Shown here one piece after another: positions 1 to 7,992 of a DNA stretch of 64,000 nt. This DNA comes from Gordonia asplenii (GTDB lineage: Bacteria; Actinomycetota; Actinomycetes; Mycobacteriales; Mycobacteriaceae). The notes beneath the pieces are model-generated. The model was given only the letters and a program-made list of their open reading frames with translations, was not told the DNA's origin and searched no databases. Every line of letters begins with the position of its first letter. Position 1 is the stretch's first letter. Location of the stretch: assembly GCF_012933505.1 (NCBI RefSeq), contig NZ_JABBNB010000001.1:248001-312000 (forward strand), read 5' to 3'. A program made the position numbers and the translations under genes.

Positions 1-443
1 TCGCCCGCGGCAGCCACGCGGAAGTGGTTGTGCCGCCGACTCGTTCGGTGGATCTCGCCGTGGCGCGACTCAGTCGGGTCCGCGTCGGCGGACGCACCCC
101 GCTCGCCGACGGACTGATTCAGTCGTTGTCGGTGATTTCCGCTGCCGCACAACGGGAACCGGCCCGCCGCCCGCTGTTGGTGGTGCTCACCGACGGCCGT
201 GCCACGGGGCCGGGAGCGAACCGGAATTCGGCAGCGTCGGGCGCCGACGCCCTCACGCGCGCACACGCCGCGGCGCGGGGCATCGCTCGCCGCCATATCG
301 ACGCCGTGGTCATCGACTGCGAACAGGGGATGATCCGGCTGGGGCTGGCCGCGCAGCTGGCTCGCCACCTGCACGCGCCGTGCCTCGCGATCGCCGACCT
401 CAATGCGCATTCGATCGTCGCCGCGGTCCGCGCCGCAGCCTGA
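1..443 (+). CDS. VWA-domain magnesium-chelatase-like protein, C-terminal part (5' end outside window)
   Basis: The reading frame is open from the first bases of the window, so the gene starts upstream and only about 147 C-terminal residues are seen. They read as the end of a von Willebrand factor A domain of the ChlD/BchD type: a TPLADGL stretch resembling the T of a MIDAS motif, followed by LLVVLTDGRAT, which matches the second MIDAS Asp segment. In the family these proteins pair with MoxR/ChlI-type ATPases to drive metal insertion. The next two genes are cobO and cobB, as in M. tuberculosis Rv2850c-Rv2848c, so a cobaltochelatase-associated role is plausible but not shown. The gene ends 29 bp before the cobO start. 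Confidence 0.8.
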   Translation, partial: ARGSHAEVVVPPTRSVDLAVARLSRVRVGGRTPLADGLIQSLSVISAAAQREPARRPLLVVLTDGRATGPGANRNSAASGADALTRAHAAARGIARRHIDAVVIDCEQGMIRLGLAAQLARHLHAPCLAIADLNAHSIVAAVRAAA

Positions 444-472
444 CCCGAACCCCGACCAAAAGGAAACCGACT

Positions 473-1090
473 GTGCCACAAGGAGTTCCGGAGAGCATCC
501 CGAACGACGGGCTGACCACCCGGCAGCGCCGCAACACCCCGGTGCTAGGCGTGCACACCGGCGACGGCAAGGGGAAGTCGACGGCGGCCTTCGGCATGGC
601 GATGCGCGCCTGGAACGCCGGCCTCAACGTCGCGGTGTTCCAGTTCGTGAAGTCGGCGAAGTGGCGGGTAGGCGAGGAGTCCGCACTCGAAGCACTCGGC
701 GCCCTCCACGAGCAGACCGGTCGGGGTGGGCCGGTGCAGTGGCACAAGATGGGTCAGGGCTGGTCGTGGCTGCGCTCCAGCTCCGAGCACGCCGACGATC
801 ACGCGGCCGCCGCCCGAGCCGGTTGGGCCGAGATCAGCCGACGCCTTGCTGGCGAAGAGCACGATTTCTACGTCCTCGACGAGTTCACCTATCCACTCGA
901 TTGGGGATGGATCGACGTCGACGAGGTGGTCGACACCCTGCGCGCCCGACCCGGTCGTCAACACGTGATCATCACCGGACGCCGCGCGCCGCAGAAGTTG
1001 ATCGACGCCGCCGACCTCGTCACCGAGATGCGCAAGGTCGCCCACCCGATGGATCAGGGGCGCAAGGGCCAGAAGGGCATCGAATGGTGA
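473..1090 (+). CDS. cobO: Cob(I)yrinic acid a,c-diamide adenosyltransferase CobO
   Basis: This 205-residue protein matches the CobA/CobO/BtuR family, which transfers the adenosyl group of ATP to the reduced cobalt of corrinoids. A P-loop of the family type, GDGKGKST, lies at residues 30-37, followed by FGMAMRAWNAG and FQFVK. The C-terminal region contains LDEFTY and ITGRRAP. Length is normal. I chose the GTG at 473 because AAAGGAAA lies just upstream and the start matches the family; an upstream in-frame extension overlaps the previous gene. It precedes cobB in the same orientation with a 46-bp gap that carries a short tandem repeat. Confidence 0.93.
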   Translation: MPQGVPESIPNDGLTTRQRRNTPVLGVHTGDGKGKSTAAFGMAMRAWNAGLNVAVFQFVKSAKWRVGEESALEALGALHEQTGRGGPVQWHKMGQGWSWLRSSSEHADDHAAAARAGWAEISRRLAGEEHDFYVLDEFTYPLDWGWIDVDEVVDTLRARPGRQHVIITGRRAPQKLIDAADLVTEMRKVAHPMDQGRKGQKGIEW

Positions 1091-1119
1091 TCGGCGCGAG
1101 CATGGTGATCGGCGCGAGC
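1084..1119 (+). repeat. 18-bp tandem duplication at the cobO 3' end
   Basis: The 18-base unit ATGGTGATCGGCGCGAGC occurs twice back to back (1084-1101 and 1102-1119). The first copy contains the cobO stop codon. This looks like a recent slippage duplication in the cobO-cobB junction; no function is evident. Confidence 0.8.
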
Positions 1120-1136
1120 GCCGCGACGGGAGATCT

Positions 1137-2528
1137 GTGACGTCGACCCCCGCGGTCGTCATCGCGGCGCCGTCGTCGGGCAGCGGCAAGACCACCGTCA
1201 CCACCGGTCTGATCGCCGCGCTGCGTCGGGCCGGGCGAAAGGTGGCGCCGTTCAAGGTCGGACCCGACTTCATCGACCCCGGATACCACAGCGTCGCCGC
1301 CGACCGGCCCGGACGGAATCTGGATCCGAATCTCGTCGGCGTCGAACGGATCTCGCCGCTCTTCGCGGCCGGCTGCGTGGGCGCCGACATCGCCGTGGTC
1401 GAAGGCGTGATGGGCTTGTTCGACGGCCGCATCGCAGCGGACGGTCATTCGACGTCCACCGGCGGCTTCGGCTCGACGGCGCAGGTCGCGTCGATCCTCG
1501 GCGCGCCGGTGGTGCTCGTCGTCGACGCCGCCGGGCACAGTCAATCACTTGCCGCGCTGCTGCACGGCTTCGCGACATTCGACTCGACCGTGACCATCGC
1601 CGGCGTCATTCTCAACCGGGTGGGTTCGCCGCGCCATGAATCGGTGCTGCGGGCGGCCTGCGCGCAAGTCGGGCTGCCGGTTCTCGGTGCGGTGCGGCGT
1701 AACGGTGAGTTGTCGGTCCCGTCGCGGCACCTCGGGTTGATCCCGGCCGCCGAACGTGCGCCACAAGCGCGCGACGCCGTCGACGCGATGGCCGCGGCGA
1801 TGGGCGCCGGCGTCGATCTCGCGGCGATCGAAGCGACCGCGCGACAGCGGCGTCAGCGCGACGGTGCGCCCTGGTCTGCGCCGGATGCAGTCGGTGAGCC
1901 GGTACGTGCCCGTCCGGTGATCGCGATGGCCGGCGGCGCGGCTTTCACCTTTGGCTATGCCGAACACGCGGAACTTCTGCGCGCGGCCGGCGCTGACGTG
2001 GTGACAGTCGATCCACTGCACGATCGGCTGCCCGAGGGCGCCGCGGGGGTGGTCATCGGCGGCGGTTTTCCCGAAGAGTATGCCGAGCAGCTCGCGGGCA
2101 ACGTCGGGCTGCGCGACGATCTGCGCGAGCACGCCCGGCGCGGCGGCGTGATCCACGGCGAATGCGCCGGCTACCTGTATCTCTGTGCGGCACTTGATGA
2201 TCAGCCGATGTCGGGGGTGCTGGACGCGACCGGCACCTTCTCGCCCGCCCTGACATTGGGCTACCGCGACGCGGTATGTCTGCGTGACAACGTGCTCTAT
2301 CGGGCCGGTGAACGCGTCACCGGACACGAGTTCCACCGCTCGACGGTGCACGGCGTCGGCGATGCCGCGTGGGGGTGGCGCAGTGATGTCGGCTCCGTCA
2401 CCGACGGACTCGTCGCCGACGGCGTGCACGGTTCGTTCCTGCATGTCCATCCGGCCGGGGCGCCGAGCGCCGTCGCGCGGTTCGTCGCTGCCGCAGCGGC
2501 GTACCGTGCACACGATGATCATGGGTGA
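1137..2528 (+). CDS. cobB: Cobyrinic acid a,c-diamide synthase CobB
   Basis: A 463-residue two-domain enzyme that amidates the a and c side chains of (hydrogeno)cobyrinic acid with ATP and glutamine. The N-terminal ATPase-like domain starts with APSSGSGKTT (P-loop Lys about residue 18). The C-terminal class I-like glutamine amidotransferase domain has the GECAGY motif with the nucleophile Cys at about residue 343, and a GHEFH motif near the end. The GTG start at 1137 overlaps the end of an upstream non-coding stretch; no better start is apparent. The 3' end overlaps the start of the kinase gene downstream by 8 to 14 bases. In M. tuberculosis cobB is followed by cysG; here about 9 kb of other genes separates them. 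Confidence 0.93.
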   Translation: MTSTPAVVIAAPSSGSGKTTVTTGLIAALRRAGRKVAPFKVGPDFIDPGYHSVAADRPGRNLDPNLVGVERISPLFAAGCVGADIAVVEGVMGLFDGRIAADGHSTSTGGFGSTAQVASILGAPVVLVVDAAGHSQSLAALLHGFATFDSTVTIAGVILNRVGSPRHESVLRAACAQVGLPVLGAVRRNGELSVPSRHLGLIPAAERAPQARDAVDAMAAAMGAGVDLAAIEATARQRRQRDGAPWSAPDAVGEPVRARPVIAMAGGAAFTFGYAEHAELLRAAGADVVTVDPLHDRLPEGAAGVVIGGGFPEEYAEQLAGNVGLRDDLREHARRGGVIHGECAGYLYLCAALDDQPMSGVLDATGTFSPALTLGYRDAVCLRDNVLYRAGERVTGHEFHRSTVHGVGDAAWGWRSDVGSVTDGLVADGVHGSFLHVHPAGAPSAVARFVAAAAAYRAHDDHG

Positions 2529-4071
2529 GGGTCCCGACGGGCTGCTCAGCGGCGTCGGCGAGATCGACGATCCCCGACAGCTGCGGGAACTGCTCGACGC
2601 CGTGCTCGTCGTCGGGCGTGGACTGGACCTCGACGCGGCGCTGCAACGCATCGTCGACGTCGCGGCCCGGGTCCTCGACGCGCGCTACTGTGCGTTGGGC
2701 GTCCGGTCCGAGTACAGCGGTCTGCTCAAAGAATTCGTCTACACCGGCATCGACGAACAGACGCGCGCGACGATGGGACACCTACCGGTAGGGCACGGTC
2801 TGCTCGGGGTACTGTTCGACGATCCGCACGTACTGCGCGTCGAAGAGCTCAACACGCATCCGGCGTCGGTGGGCTTTCCACCGAATCACCCGCCCATGCG
2901 TACCTTCCTCGGCGCGCCGATTCTGGTGCGCGGCAGCGTATTCGGCAGCATCTACCTGACCGAGAAGCAGTCGGCGGCAGACTTCAGCCGCACCGACGAG
3001 AAGTTGATCAGCGTACTCGCGGTAGCAGCGGGCATCGCGGTAGACAATGCGCGACTGTTCGAACTGACGCTTGTCCGGCAGCGCTGGGTGGAAGTGCTGG
3101 CACGCCGCGGGTCGGAGCCGCTGGCGGGAATCCCGTTGGGCGACACCATGAACGGCTTGTGCTCCGACGTCGCCGAGCTCACCGGTGCGGGCGGCGTGGC
3201 ATTGATCACGTCGTTCGGCGGGCAGGACCGGCCGCGCGGGCGCTCCGGCGCCGACGTCGCCGATGTCGCCGCAAGCGGCGGTTACGTGATCGATCAGCCC
3301 TTCACCGTCGGCGGTCGTCAGATCGGGCGGCTGTCGCTGATCTACGAGCGCGACCCGCATCTGCCGCCGGAGATGTACGCGGGCTTGGCCGGTGTCGCCG
3401 AGATCGCCTCGCTGGCCATCGCCTACGACGAACGTCAGCAGATGGCCCGCGATCTGGAGGTGCTCGCCGATCGGCATCGCATCGCCCGCGACCTGCACGA
3501 CCACGTCATTCAGCGACTGTTCGCGATAGGCATTGCGCTGCAAACGATGTCGATGAATCCCGATGCCCAGGGCCGGGCGGATCCGGGCACGCGGATGGCG
3601 ACGGTGATCGCCGACCTCGACGCGACGGTCGCGCAGATCCGGACGTCGATCTTCGAGTTGCAGACGGCGTCGGAGTCGTCGGCGGTGAAGAGCGTCCGAC
3701 GCCGCGTGCTCGACGTCGTCGAACAGTCGGCGGCGCATGCACCGGTGACGCCGTCGGTGCGATTCGACGGTGCGGTCGACACCCTGGTGCCCGACGACCT
3801 GGCGTCGCATCTGGAAGCCGTTGTGCGCGAGGCGCTGAGCAACGCGCTGCGGCATTCGGGCGCCGGGCGGATCGACATCGTGGTCGCCGTTGCCGACGAA
3901 GACCTGGTGGTGACCGTCGCCGACGACGGGTGCGGCATACCGTCCGATGCCCATCGTCGGGGATTGCGGAATCTCGCCGACCGGGCGGTGGAGTGCGGGG
4001 GACGACTCACCCTCGCGGTGCCCGCAGGCGGTGGGACCGAGCTGAAATGGGTTGTGCCGCTGGAGGAGTGA
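2515..4071 (+). CDS. dosS: DosS/DevS-like haem-sensor histidine kinase
   Basis: A 518-residue soluble kinase with two GAF domains followed by HisKA_3 and HATPase_c. It closely resembles M. tuberculosis DosS (DevS). The first GAF domain keeps GFPPNHPPM, where the His (about residue 125) aligns with the haem ligand His149 of DosS, and FGSIYLTEK, where Tyr (about 147) aligns with distal Tyr171. The H-box RDLHDHVIQRLF places the phospho-His near residue 328. The N box REALSNALRHS starts near 439, with DDGCGIP and GLRNLADR after it. ATG 2515 or ATG 2521 could start it; both overlap cobB, so translational coupling is likely. The predicted partner is the DosR-like regulator encoded convergently at 4755-5444. 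Gas or redox sensing is inferred from these residues. Confidence 0.88.
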   Translation: MIMGEGPDGLLSGVGEIDDPRQLRELLDAVLVVGRGLDLDAALQRIVDVAARVLDARYCALGVRSEYSGLLKEFVYTGIDEQTRATMGHLPVGHGLLGVLFDDPHVLRVEELNTHPASVGFPPNHPPMRTFLGAPILVRGSVFGSIYLTEKQSAADFSRTDEKLISVLAVAAGIAVDNARLFELTLVRQRWVEVLARRGSEPLAGIPLGDTMNGLCSDVAELTGAGGVALITSFGGQDRPRGRSGADVADVAASGGYVIDQPFTVGGRQIGRLSLIYERDPHLPPEMYAGLAGVAEIASLAIAYDERQQMARDLEVLADRHRIARDLHDHVIQRLFAIGIALQTMSMNPDAQGRADPGTRMATVIADLDATVAQIRTSIFELQTASESSAVKSVRRRVLDVVEQSAAHAPVTPSVRFDGAVDTLVPDDLASHLEAVVREALSNALRHSGAGRIDIVVAVADEDLVVTVADDGCGIPSDAHRRGLRNLADRAVECGGRLTLAVPAGGGTELKWVVPLEE

Positions 4072-4092
4072 TCGGTCGGCGAGTCGGGCAAT

Positions 4093-4113
4093 CCCCCGCT
4101 CGACCAGCGGGGG
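4093..4113 (+). terminator. Hairpin after the dosS-like gene
   Basis: CCCCCGCT and AGCGGGGG form a perfect 8-bp stem with a 5-base loop, 22 bp after the kinase stop codon. There is no clear T-run, so it may be a weak or Rho-assisted terminator. Confidence 0.6.
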
Positions 4114-4220
4114 CGCCGTCTGGGCTGATCGGCATCTCCTGGCGGCGAACTTGTCGAAACCGTTGTGGCGCAACCAATTTCGTGTGTACGGCGGGAGGTT
4201 GGGACTCGCTGCGGTAGTGT

Positions 4221-4315
4221 GTTCTCACTGCGCTCGTCGATCTCCGCGGACGTAACACCTTCGCGTGGCGGAGAGGGGGTTACCGCGGCGGCTATCAGGG
4301 CAGCGCAGTGAGAAC
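4221..4315. repeat. Nested inverted repeat (95 bp) between the dosS- and dosR-like genes
   Basis: Perfect 14-base arms GTTCTCACTGCGCT (4221-4234) and AGCGCAGTGAGAAC (4302-4315) enclose a second, imperfect inverted repeat built from CCGCGG-GTAAC and GTTAC-CGCGG. The whole block can form a long double hairpin. It lies in the 683-bp non-coding stretch 4072-4754, which otherwise holds a terminator-like hairpin and a 46-bp tandem repeat. I cannot tell whether it is a degenerate mobile element, an RNA structure or a convergent terminator. Confidence 0.6.
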
Positions 4316-4492
4316 GAATTTGTGCAGTGCGAAGGCCCCTTCGCTCATCGAGTGCCGACGCGAGCGCAGCGAGCCGTCGGTGTATCGAGATGCGGTGAGC
4401 CGAACTCGAAACAGAACCGAAAGACTCGCTCCCCCAAGATGTTCCGTAGCGGCCTGGGCACGTTGTCTCACCAGACCCCTCGTTACACCGAA

Positions 4493-4709
4493 GCTCGTAC
4501 CTCGCTTCGGCACTCGGGGAGCGGGGAGGTGCTCCGGTGCTCGTTCCTCGCTTCGGCACTCGGGGAGCGGGGAGGTGCTCCGGTGCTCGTTCCTCGTGTC
4601 GGCACTCGGGGAGCGGGGAGGTGCTCCGGTGCTCGTACCTCGCTTCGGCACTCGGGGAGCGGGGAGGTGCTCCGGTGCTCGTTCCTCGCGTCGGCACTCG
4701 GGGAGCGGA
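4493..4709. repeat. 46-bp tandem repeat, about five units
   Basis: Units begin at 4493, 4539, 4585, 4631 and 4677 with an exact 46-base period; the fifth is cut short near 4709. Units start GCTCGTNCCTCG and contain CTCGGGGAGCGGGGAGG. Differences are a few single bases (GCTCGTA or GCTCGTT; CGCTTC, CGTGTC or CGCGTC). There are no unique spacers, so it is a minisatellite (VNTR-like), not a CRISPR. It ends 45 bp before the 3' end of the dosR-like gene. Confidence 0.9.
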
Positions 4710-4754
4710 AGGCCCTCGGGTAGCGGAGGCCAGCAGAGGGGAGTGCGGCGAGCG

Positions 4755-5444
4755 CTACGAACTCGAGTCTCTGCGCTCGTTGCGCAATTCGGTGGCCAGT
4801 ACGGCCACCTGTGTGCGGCGTTCCATGTCGAGCTTGGCCAGGACGCGGGTCACGTAGTTCTTGACGGTCTTCTCCGCGAGGTGAGTGCGTTCGGCGATCT
4901 GGCGGTTGGTCAAACCGTCGCCGATCAGCGACACGATGTCGCGTTCGCGGTCGGTCAGCTGCGACAGCGGGTCGTCGTGTGTCGCGCTGCTGCGGATTCG
5001 TTTCATCAGCGCCTCGGTGCTGCGGCGATCGAGGAGGGACCCACCGTGTCCGACGGTGCGCACCGCCGCGATCAGATTGTGGCCGAGGATCTGCTTGAGT
5101 ACGAAGCCCGACGCGCCGGCGACCACCGCCGCCATCAGCGCGTCGTCGTCGGAGTAGGAGGTCAGCATCAGGCAGTGCACCCGTGGATGATCGGACCGCA
5201 CGTCGCGGCACAATTCGACGCCGCTGCCGTCGGGCAGGCGGACGTCGAGCACCGCGACGTCGGGCAGGGTGGCAGCGATGCCGACGCGTGCCTCAGCGAC
5301 GCTGGCCGCCTCGCCGACGATGTCGATGTCGTCGGCGGTGCTGAGCAGGTCGCGCAGACCACGGCGGACGAGTTCGTGGTCGTCGACGAGGTAGGCGCGG
5401 ATGGCCGTCGGGGGTGAGGATTGCGCTGACACGGTCAGTGACAC
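4755..5444 (-). CDS. dosR: DosR/DevR-like response regulator (NarL/LuxR class)
   Basis: A 229-residue regulator with an N-terminal receiver domain and a C-terminal LuxR-type helix-turn-helix. It is strongly similar to M. tuberculosis Dos[14 protein letters not shown], then [12 protein letters not shown] with the phospho-acceptor Asp at about residue 67, LTSYSDDDA, and the DNA-binding segment [20 protein letters not shown]. The Lys and Asn of KTVKNYV, which contact DNA in DosR, are present. It is convergent with the DosS-like kinase rather than in an operon with it, unlike M. tuberculosis. It is divergent from a desaturase gene across 137 bp. The start at 5444 leaves about 15 residues ahead of the receiver domain. 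Confidence 0.9.
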   Translation of the reverse strand: MSLTVSAQSSPPTAIRAYLVDDHELVRRGLRDLLSTADDIDIVGEAASVAEARVGIAATLPDVAVLDVRLPDGSGVELCRDVRSDHPRVHCLMLTSYSDDDALMAAVVAGASGFVLKQILGHNLIAAVRTVGHGGSLLDRRSTEALMKRIRSSATHDDPLSQLTDRERDIVSLIGDGLTNRQIAERTHLAEKTVKNYVTRVLAKLDMERRTQVAVLATELRNERRDSSS

Positions 5445-5531
5445 TACGCCTGCGACGCGGCCGACGGTGAGTCCCGCGTCGGGCCCGGAGATCGAGGGCA
5501 GATCGTCCCCTGACCTGGTCCCCAGCGGAGC

Positions 5532-5545
5532 GGGACGTTGTACCC
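5532..5545 (+). promoter_or_regulatory. Weak DosR-box-like dyad upstream of the desaturase gene
   Basis: GGGACGTTGTACCC matches about 10 of the 14 core positions of the DosR box pattern GGGACTWWAGTCCC recalled from the M. tuberculosis regulon. It lies 36 bp before the desA start and 88 bp before the dosR-like start, between the divergent genes. The match is weak and could be chance. Confidence 0.3.
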
Positions 5546-5581
5546 ACTACTTCGCGTAGTAGATCGTCGACGCTGGAGGAC

Positions 5582-6577
5582 ATGGAGAATCACCACGTTC
5601 GGTTGCTGTCGATGTCCGGCCACGACCTGCTGACCGAGCTGTTGCCCGTCGTCGAACGCGAAGTCGACCGGCATATGGCTACCGCCGTCGACTGGCACCC
5701 GCATGACTATGTGCCGTGGGACGACGGGCGCAACTTCGCGGCGCTGGGCGGCGTCGACTGGGATCCCAGCCAGTCGACGCTGTCCGACACCGCGAAGGCG
5801 GCGATGATCACCAATCTCCTCACCGAAGACAATCTGCCGTCGTATCACCGCGTGATCGCCGAGAACTTCAGCCTCGACGACGCCTGGGGATTCTGGGTGG
5901 GGCGTTGGACGGCGGAGGAGGCCCGTCATTCGATCGTCATGCGCGACTACCTGGTCGTCACGCGCGGCGTCGACCCGGTGGAACTGGAACGCACCCGCCT
6001 GGTGCACATGACCGGCGGATTCAATCCGTTCCCCACCGAACTGGCCGAGCGCGTCGACGGAACCGGCGGTGGCGGTCTGGGGATGCTGCTGGCCGTCGCG
6101 TATGTGAGTTTCCAGGAACTGGCCACCCGGGTGTCGCATCGCAACACCGGCAAAGCCTGCGGCGATCCGATCGCCGACGCGATGCTCGCACGCGTCGCCG
6201 CCGACGAGAACCTGCACATGCTGTTCTACCGCAATGTGACGTCGGCCGCCCTCGACCTGGTGCCCGACGAGGCGATGGCTGCGATCTATACGATCGTCGC
6301 CAACTTCACGATGCCGGGATCGTCCATGCCGGGTTTCCGGCGCAACGCGGTGCTGATCGCCAAGGGCGCCATCTACGACCTTCCGCAACACCTCAACGAC
6401 GTGCTCCGTCCGGTGCTGAGACAGTGGAAGGTATTCTCCCGCACCGACTTCGGGCCGTCCGGCGAGTATTTCCGCGAACTGCTGGCGCAGTTCCTCGACG
6501 ACCTCGAGGCAAAGGTCACCCGATTCGAGGAGTCCCGAGCGCGCGCGCTCGAGCGGCAACTGCGCCGGAGCGCGTGA
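5582..6577 (+). CDS. desA: Acyl-[acyl-carrier-protein] desaturase (DesA type)
   Basis: A 331-residue member of the soluble di-iron fatty acid desaturase family (stearoyl-ACP desaturase fold), as in mycobacterial DesA1-DesA3. The protein would insert a double bond into acyl-ACP for membrane or mycolic-type lipids. Both iron-binding helices are present: EExxH as EEARH (residues 112-116) and DENLH (208-212), plus an upstream Glu and His in TEDNLPSYH (82-89). The ATG at 5582 has a strong GGAGGA ribosome site 1 bp away from the usual spacing window. The gene is divergent from the dosR-like gene, so oxygen- or redox-linked control is possible but unproven. Confidence 0.87.
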   Translation: MENHHVRLLSMSGHDLLTELLPVVEREVDRHMATAVDWHPHDYVPWDDGRNFAALGGVDWDPSQSTLSDTAKAAMITNLLTEDNLPSYHRVIAENFSLDDAWGFWVGRWTAEEARHSIVMRDYLVVTRGVDPVELERTRLVHMTGGFNPFPTELAERVDGTGGGGLGMLLAVAYVSFQELATRVSHRNTGKACGDPIADAMLARVAADENLHMLFYRNVTSAALDLVPDEAMAAIYTIVANFTMPGSSMPGFRRNAVLIAKGAIYDLPQHLNDVLRPVLRQWKVFSRTDFGPSGEYFRELLAQFLDDLEAKVTRFEESRARALERQLRRSA

Positions 6578-6630
6578 GCGTCGTTCATTGAAATCACCGC
6601 GCGCCTTATGCTCCGGATTCCACCCGCCAA

Positions 6631-6642
6631 GACACTAGTGTC
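6631..6642. promoter_or_regulatory. Perfect 12-bp palindrome upstream of the sfnB-like gene
   Basis: GACACTAGTGTC is a perfect palindrome immediately ahead of the possible GTG start at 6645 and 44 bp ahead of the alternative GTG at 6687. Its position suits an operator. No binding protein can be named from sequence. Confidence 0.45.
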
Positions 6643-6644
6643 CT

Positions 6645-7931
6645 GTGACGATGCTGTCTTTCGCCCGTCGTCGATTGGAACCTTCCGTGACTCTCCGCCC
6701 GCCGTCGCACGCCGACTTCCGCAGCGACACACTGCCGATCGCGAACCGGATCACCTCCGACGGCGACGCGTTGCGGATCGCCGCGGAACTCGCCGCCGAC
6801 TTCGCCGACGGTGCGATCGAACGCGACCGGGACGGGGTCACCCCGGTGGCGGAGCTGGAACGGATCCGCCAGTCCGGCTTGCTCGCGATCCCCGTACCGG
6901 CCGAGCTCGGCGGCGCCGGGGCGTCGACGCGTACGCTCGTCGACGTGGTGGCGCTCCTCGCCGCGGCCGACGGCTCCATCGCGCAGGTGCTGCAGAACCA
7001 CTACTTCTTTCTCCGGCATGCGCTCGTGCACGGGACGTCGGAGCAGCGAGAGTTCTTCGCCCGCTTGGTGATCGACGGCAATCGGCTCGGCAACGCCCAG
7101 GCCGAGCGCAATGTCGGGTCGACGTCGAACGGTCCGGGGGAGTGGACCACGGCGCTGAGCGCGAGTGCAGACGACGGCGTCGCGACGCTGACGGGCACGA
7201 AGTACTACAGCACGGGAGCCTTTACGGCGCAATGGATTCCGGTGAACGCGACAGGGCTGGCCGGGACGTCGGTGATCGTCTACGTGCCGCGTACGGCCGA
7301 CGGCGTGCACGTGACCGACGACTGGAACGGCTTCGGGCAACGCGGAACACACAGCGGCACAACAACTCTGACCGCGGTACGAGTGGCGGACTGGCAGGTC
7401 GTCGCGGTCAACGGCGACGTCGAGCCGCCGCGCGTCGACGGCGCCTACGGGCAGATCATTCACGCGGCGCTCGACGTCGGGATCGCGCAGGGTGCGCTGT
7501 CACGGCTGGCGGAGTTCCTCGCGACGAAGACGCGGGTGTACCGCGACAGTCCGGCCGCGAAGGCGGCGCAGGACTCCCATTTGCTGTATGAGACAGGGAA
7601 ATTGGCGGTCGGTGTGCGGGCGGCGCGCGCGGTCCTTCATGAGGCCGCCGAGGCGATCGACGTCGCCGGGCTCACGCCGACGCGAGCGCAGTCGACCGAG
7701 GCGTCACTGGCGGTGGCGGCCGCGCGCGCCGTCGCCGCAGAGACGGCGGTGACGACGGCGAACGAACTGTTCGAGATCGCCGGCACCGGAGCGACCGATC
7801 GGAAGTACGGCCTGGACCGCTATTGGCGTGATGCCCGGACCCACACCCTGCACGACCCGACGCGCTGGAAGTACATCCACATCGGCAACGAACTGGTCAA
7901 CGGTGTGGTGCCCAGCGGGTCGCTGATCTGA
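6645..7931 (+). CDS. SfnB-family sulfur acquisition oxidoreductase (acyl-CoA dehydrogenase fold)
   Basis: A protein of up to 428 residues with the acyl-CoA dehydrogenase/flavin monooxygenase fold. It matches the SfnB/DszC-like branch: LLAAADGSIAQVLQNHY in the N-terminal half and the C-terminal signature DRYWRDARTHTLHDP followed by RWKYIHIGN. Family members use reduced flavin and are associated with use of organosulfur compounds such as sulfones when sulfate is scarce. The start is uncertain: GTG 6645, ATG 6651 and GTG 6687 are in frame. The last has GGAA at a suitable distance and would leave the upstream palindrome outside the gene. No flavin reductase or sulfur transporter is adjacent, so the substrate is unknown. 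Confidence 0.75.
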   Translation: MTMLSFARRRLEPSVTLRPPSHADFRSDTLPIANRITSDGDALRIAAELAADFADGAIERDRDGVTPVAELERIRQSGLLAIPVPAELGGAGASTRTLVDVVALLAAADGSIAQVLQNHYFFLRHALVHGTSEQREFFARLVIDGNRLGNAQAERNVGSTSNGPGEWTTALSASADDGVATLTGTKYYSTGAFTAQWIPVNATGLAGTSVIVYVPRTADGVHVTDDWNGFGQRGTHSGTTTLTAVRVADWQVVAVNGDVEPPRVDGAYGQIIHAALDVGIAQGALSRLAEFLATKTRVYRDSPAAKAAQDSHLLYETGKLAVGVRAARAVLHEAAEAIDVAGLTPTRAQSTEASLAVAAARAVAAETAVTTANELFEIAGTGATDRKYGLDRYWRDARTHTLHDPTRWKYIHIGNELVNGVVPSGSLI

Positions 7932-7943
7932 CCGCCGGGCGGG

Positions 7944-7963
7944 GTAACCCCCTGGGGGGATAT
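7944..7963 (+). promoter_or_regulatory. CsoR/CstR-type operator candidate
   Basis: GTAACCCCCTGGGGGGATAT is a pseudo-palindrome with the C-tract/G-tract layout and flanking AT steps typical of operators bound by CsoR/CstR-family repressors. It lies 30 bp before the DUF302 gene, whose operon includes a CsoR-family protein. A possible -10 (CATACT) begins three bases after it. Autoregulation is inferred. Confidence 0.6.
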
Positions 7964-7992
7964 GGCATACTGGGTTCCGGAAGGGAGCACCG

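Noticed and set aside
2284..2514. Longer N-terminus for the dosS-like kinase
   Set aside because: The extension lies within cobB in another frame and does not resemble DosS; the start at 2515 or 2521 fits the family.
4493..4709. Regular repeats as a CRISPR array
   Set aside because: Units abut with an exact 46-base period and no unique spacers; no cas genes are near.
5441..5531. Additional DosR boxes in the desA-dosR gap
   Set aside because: Other GGGAC or GTCCC pieces there lack the partner half at the correct spacing.
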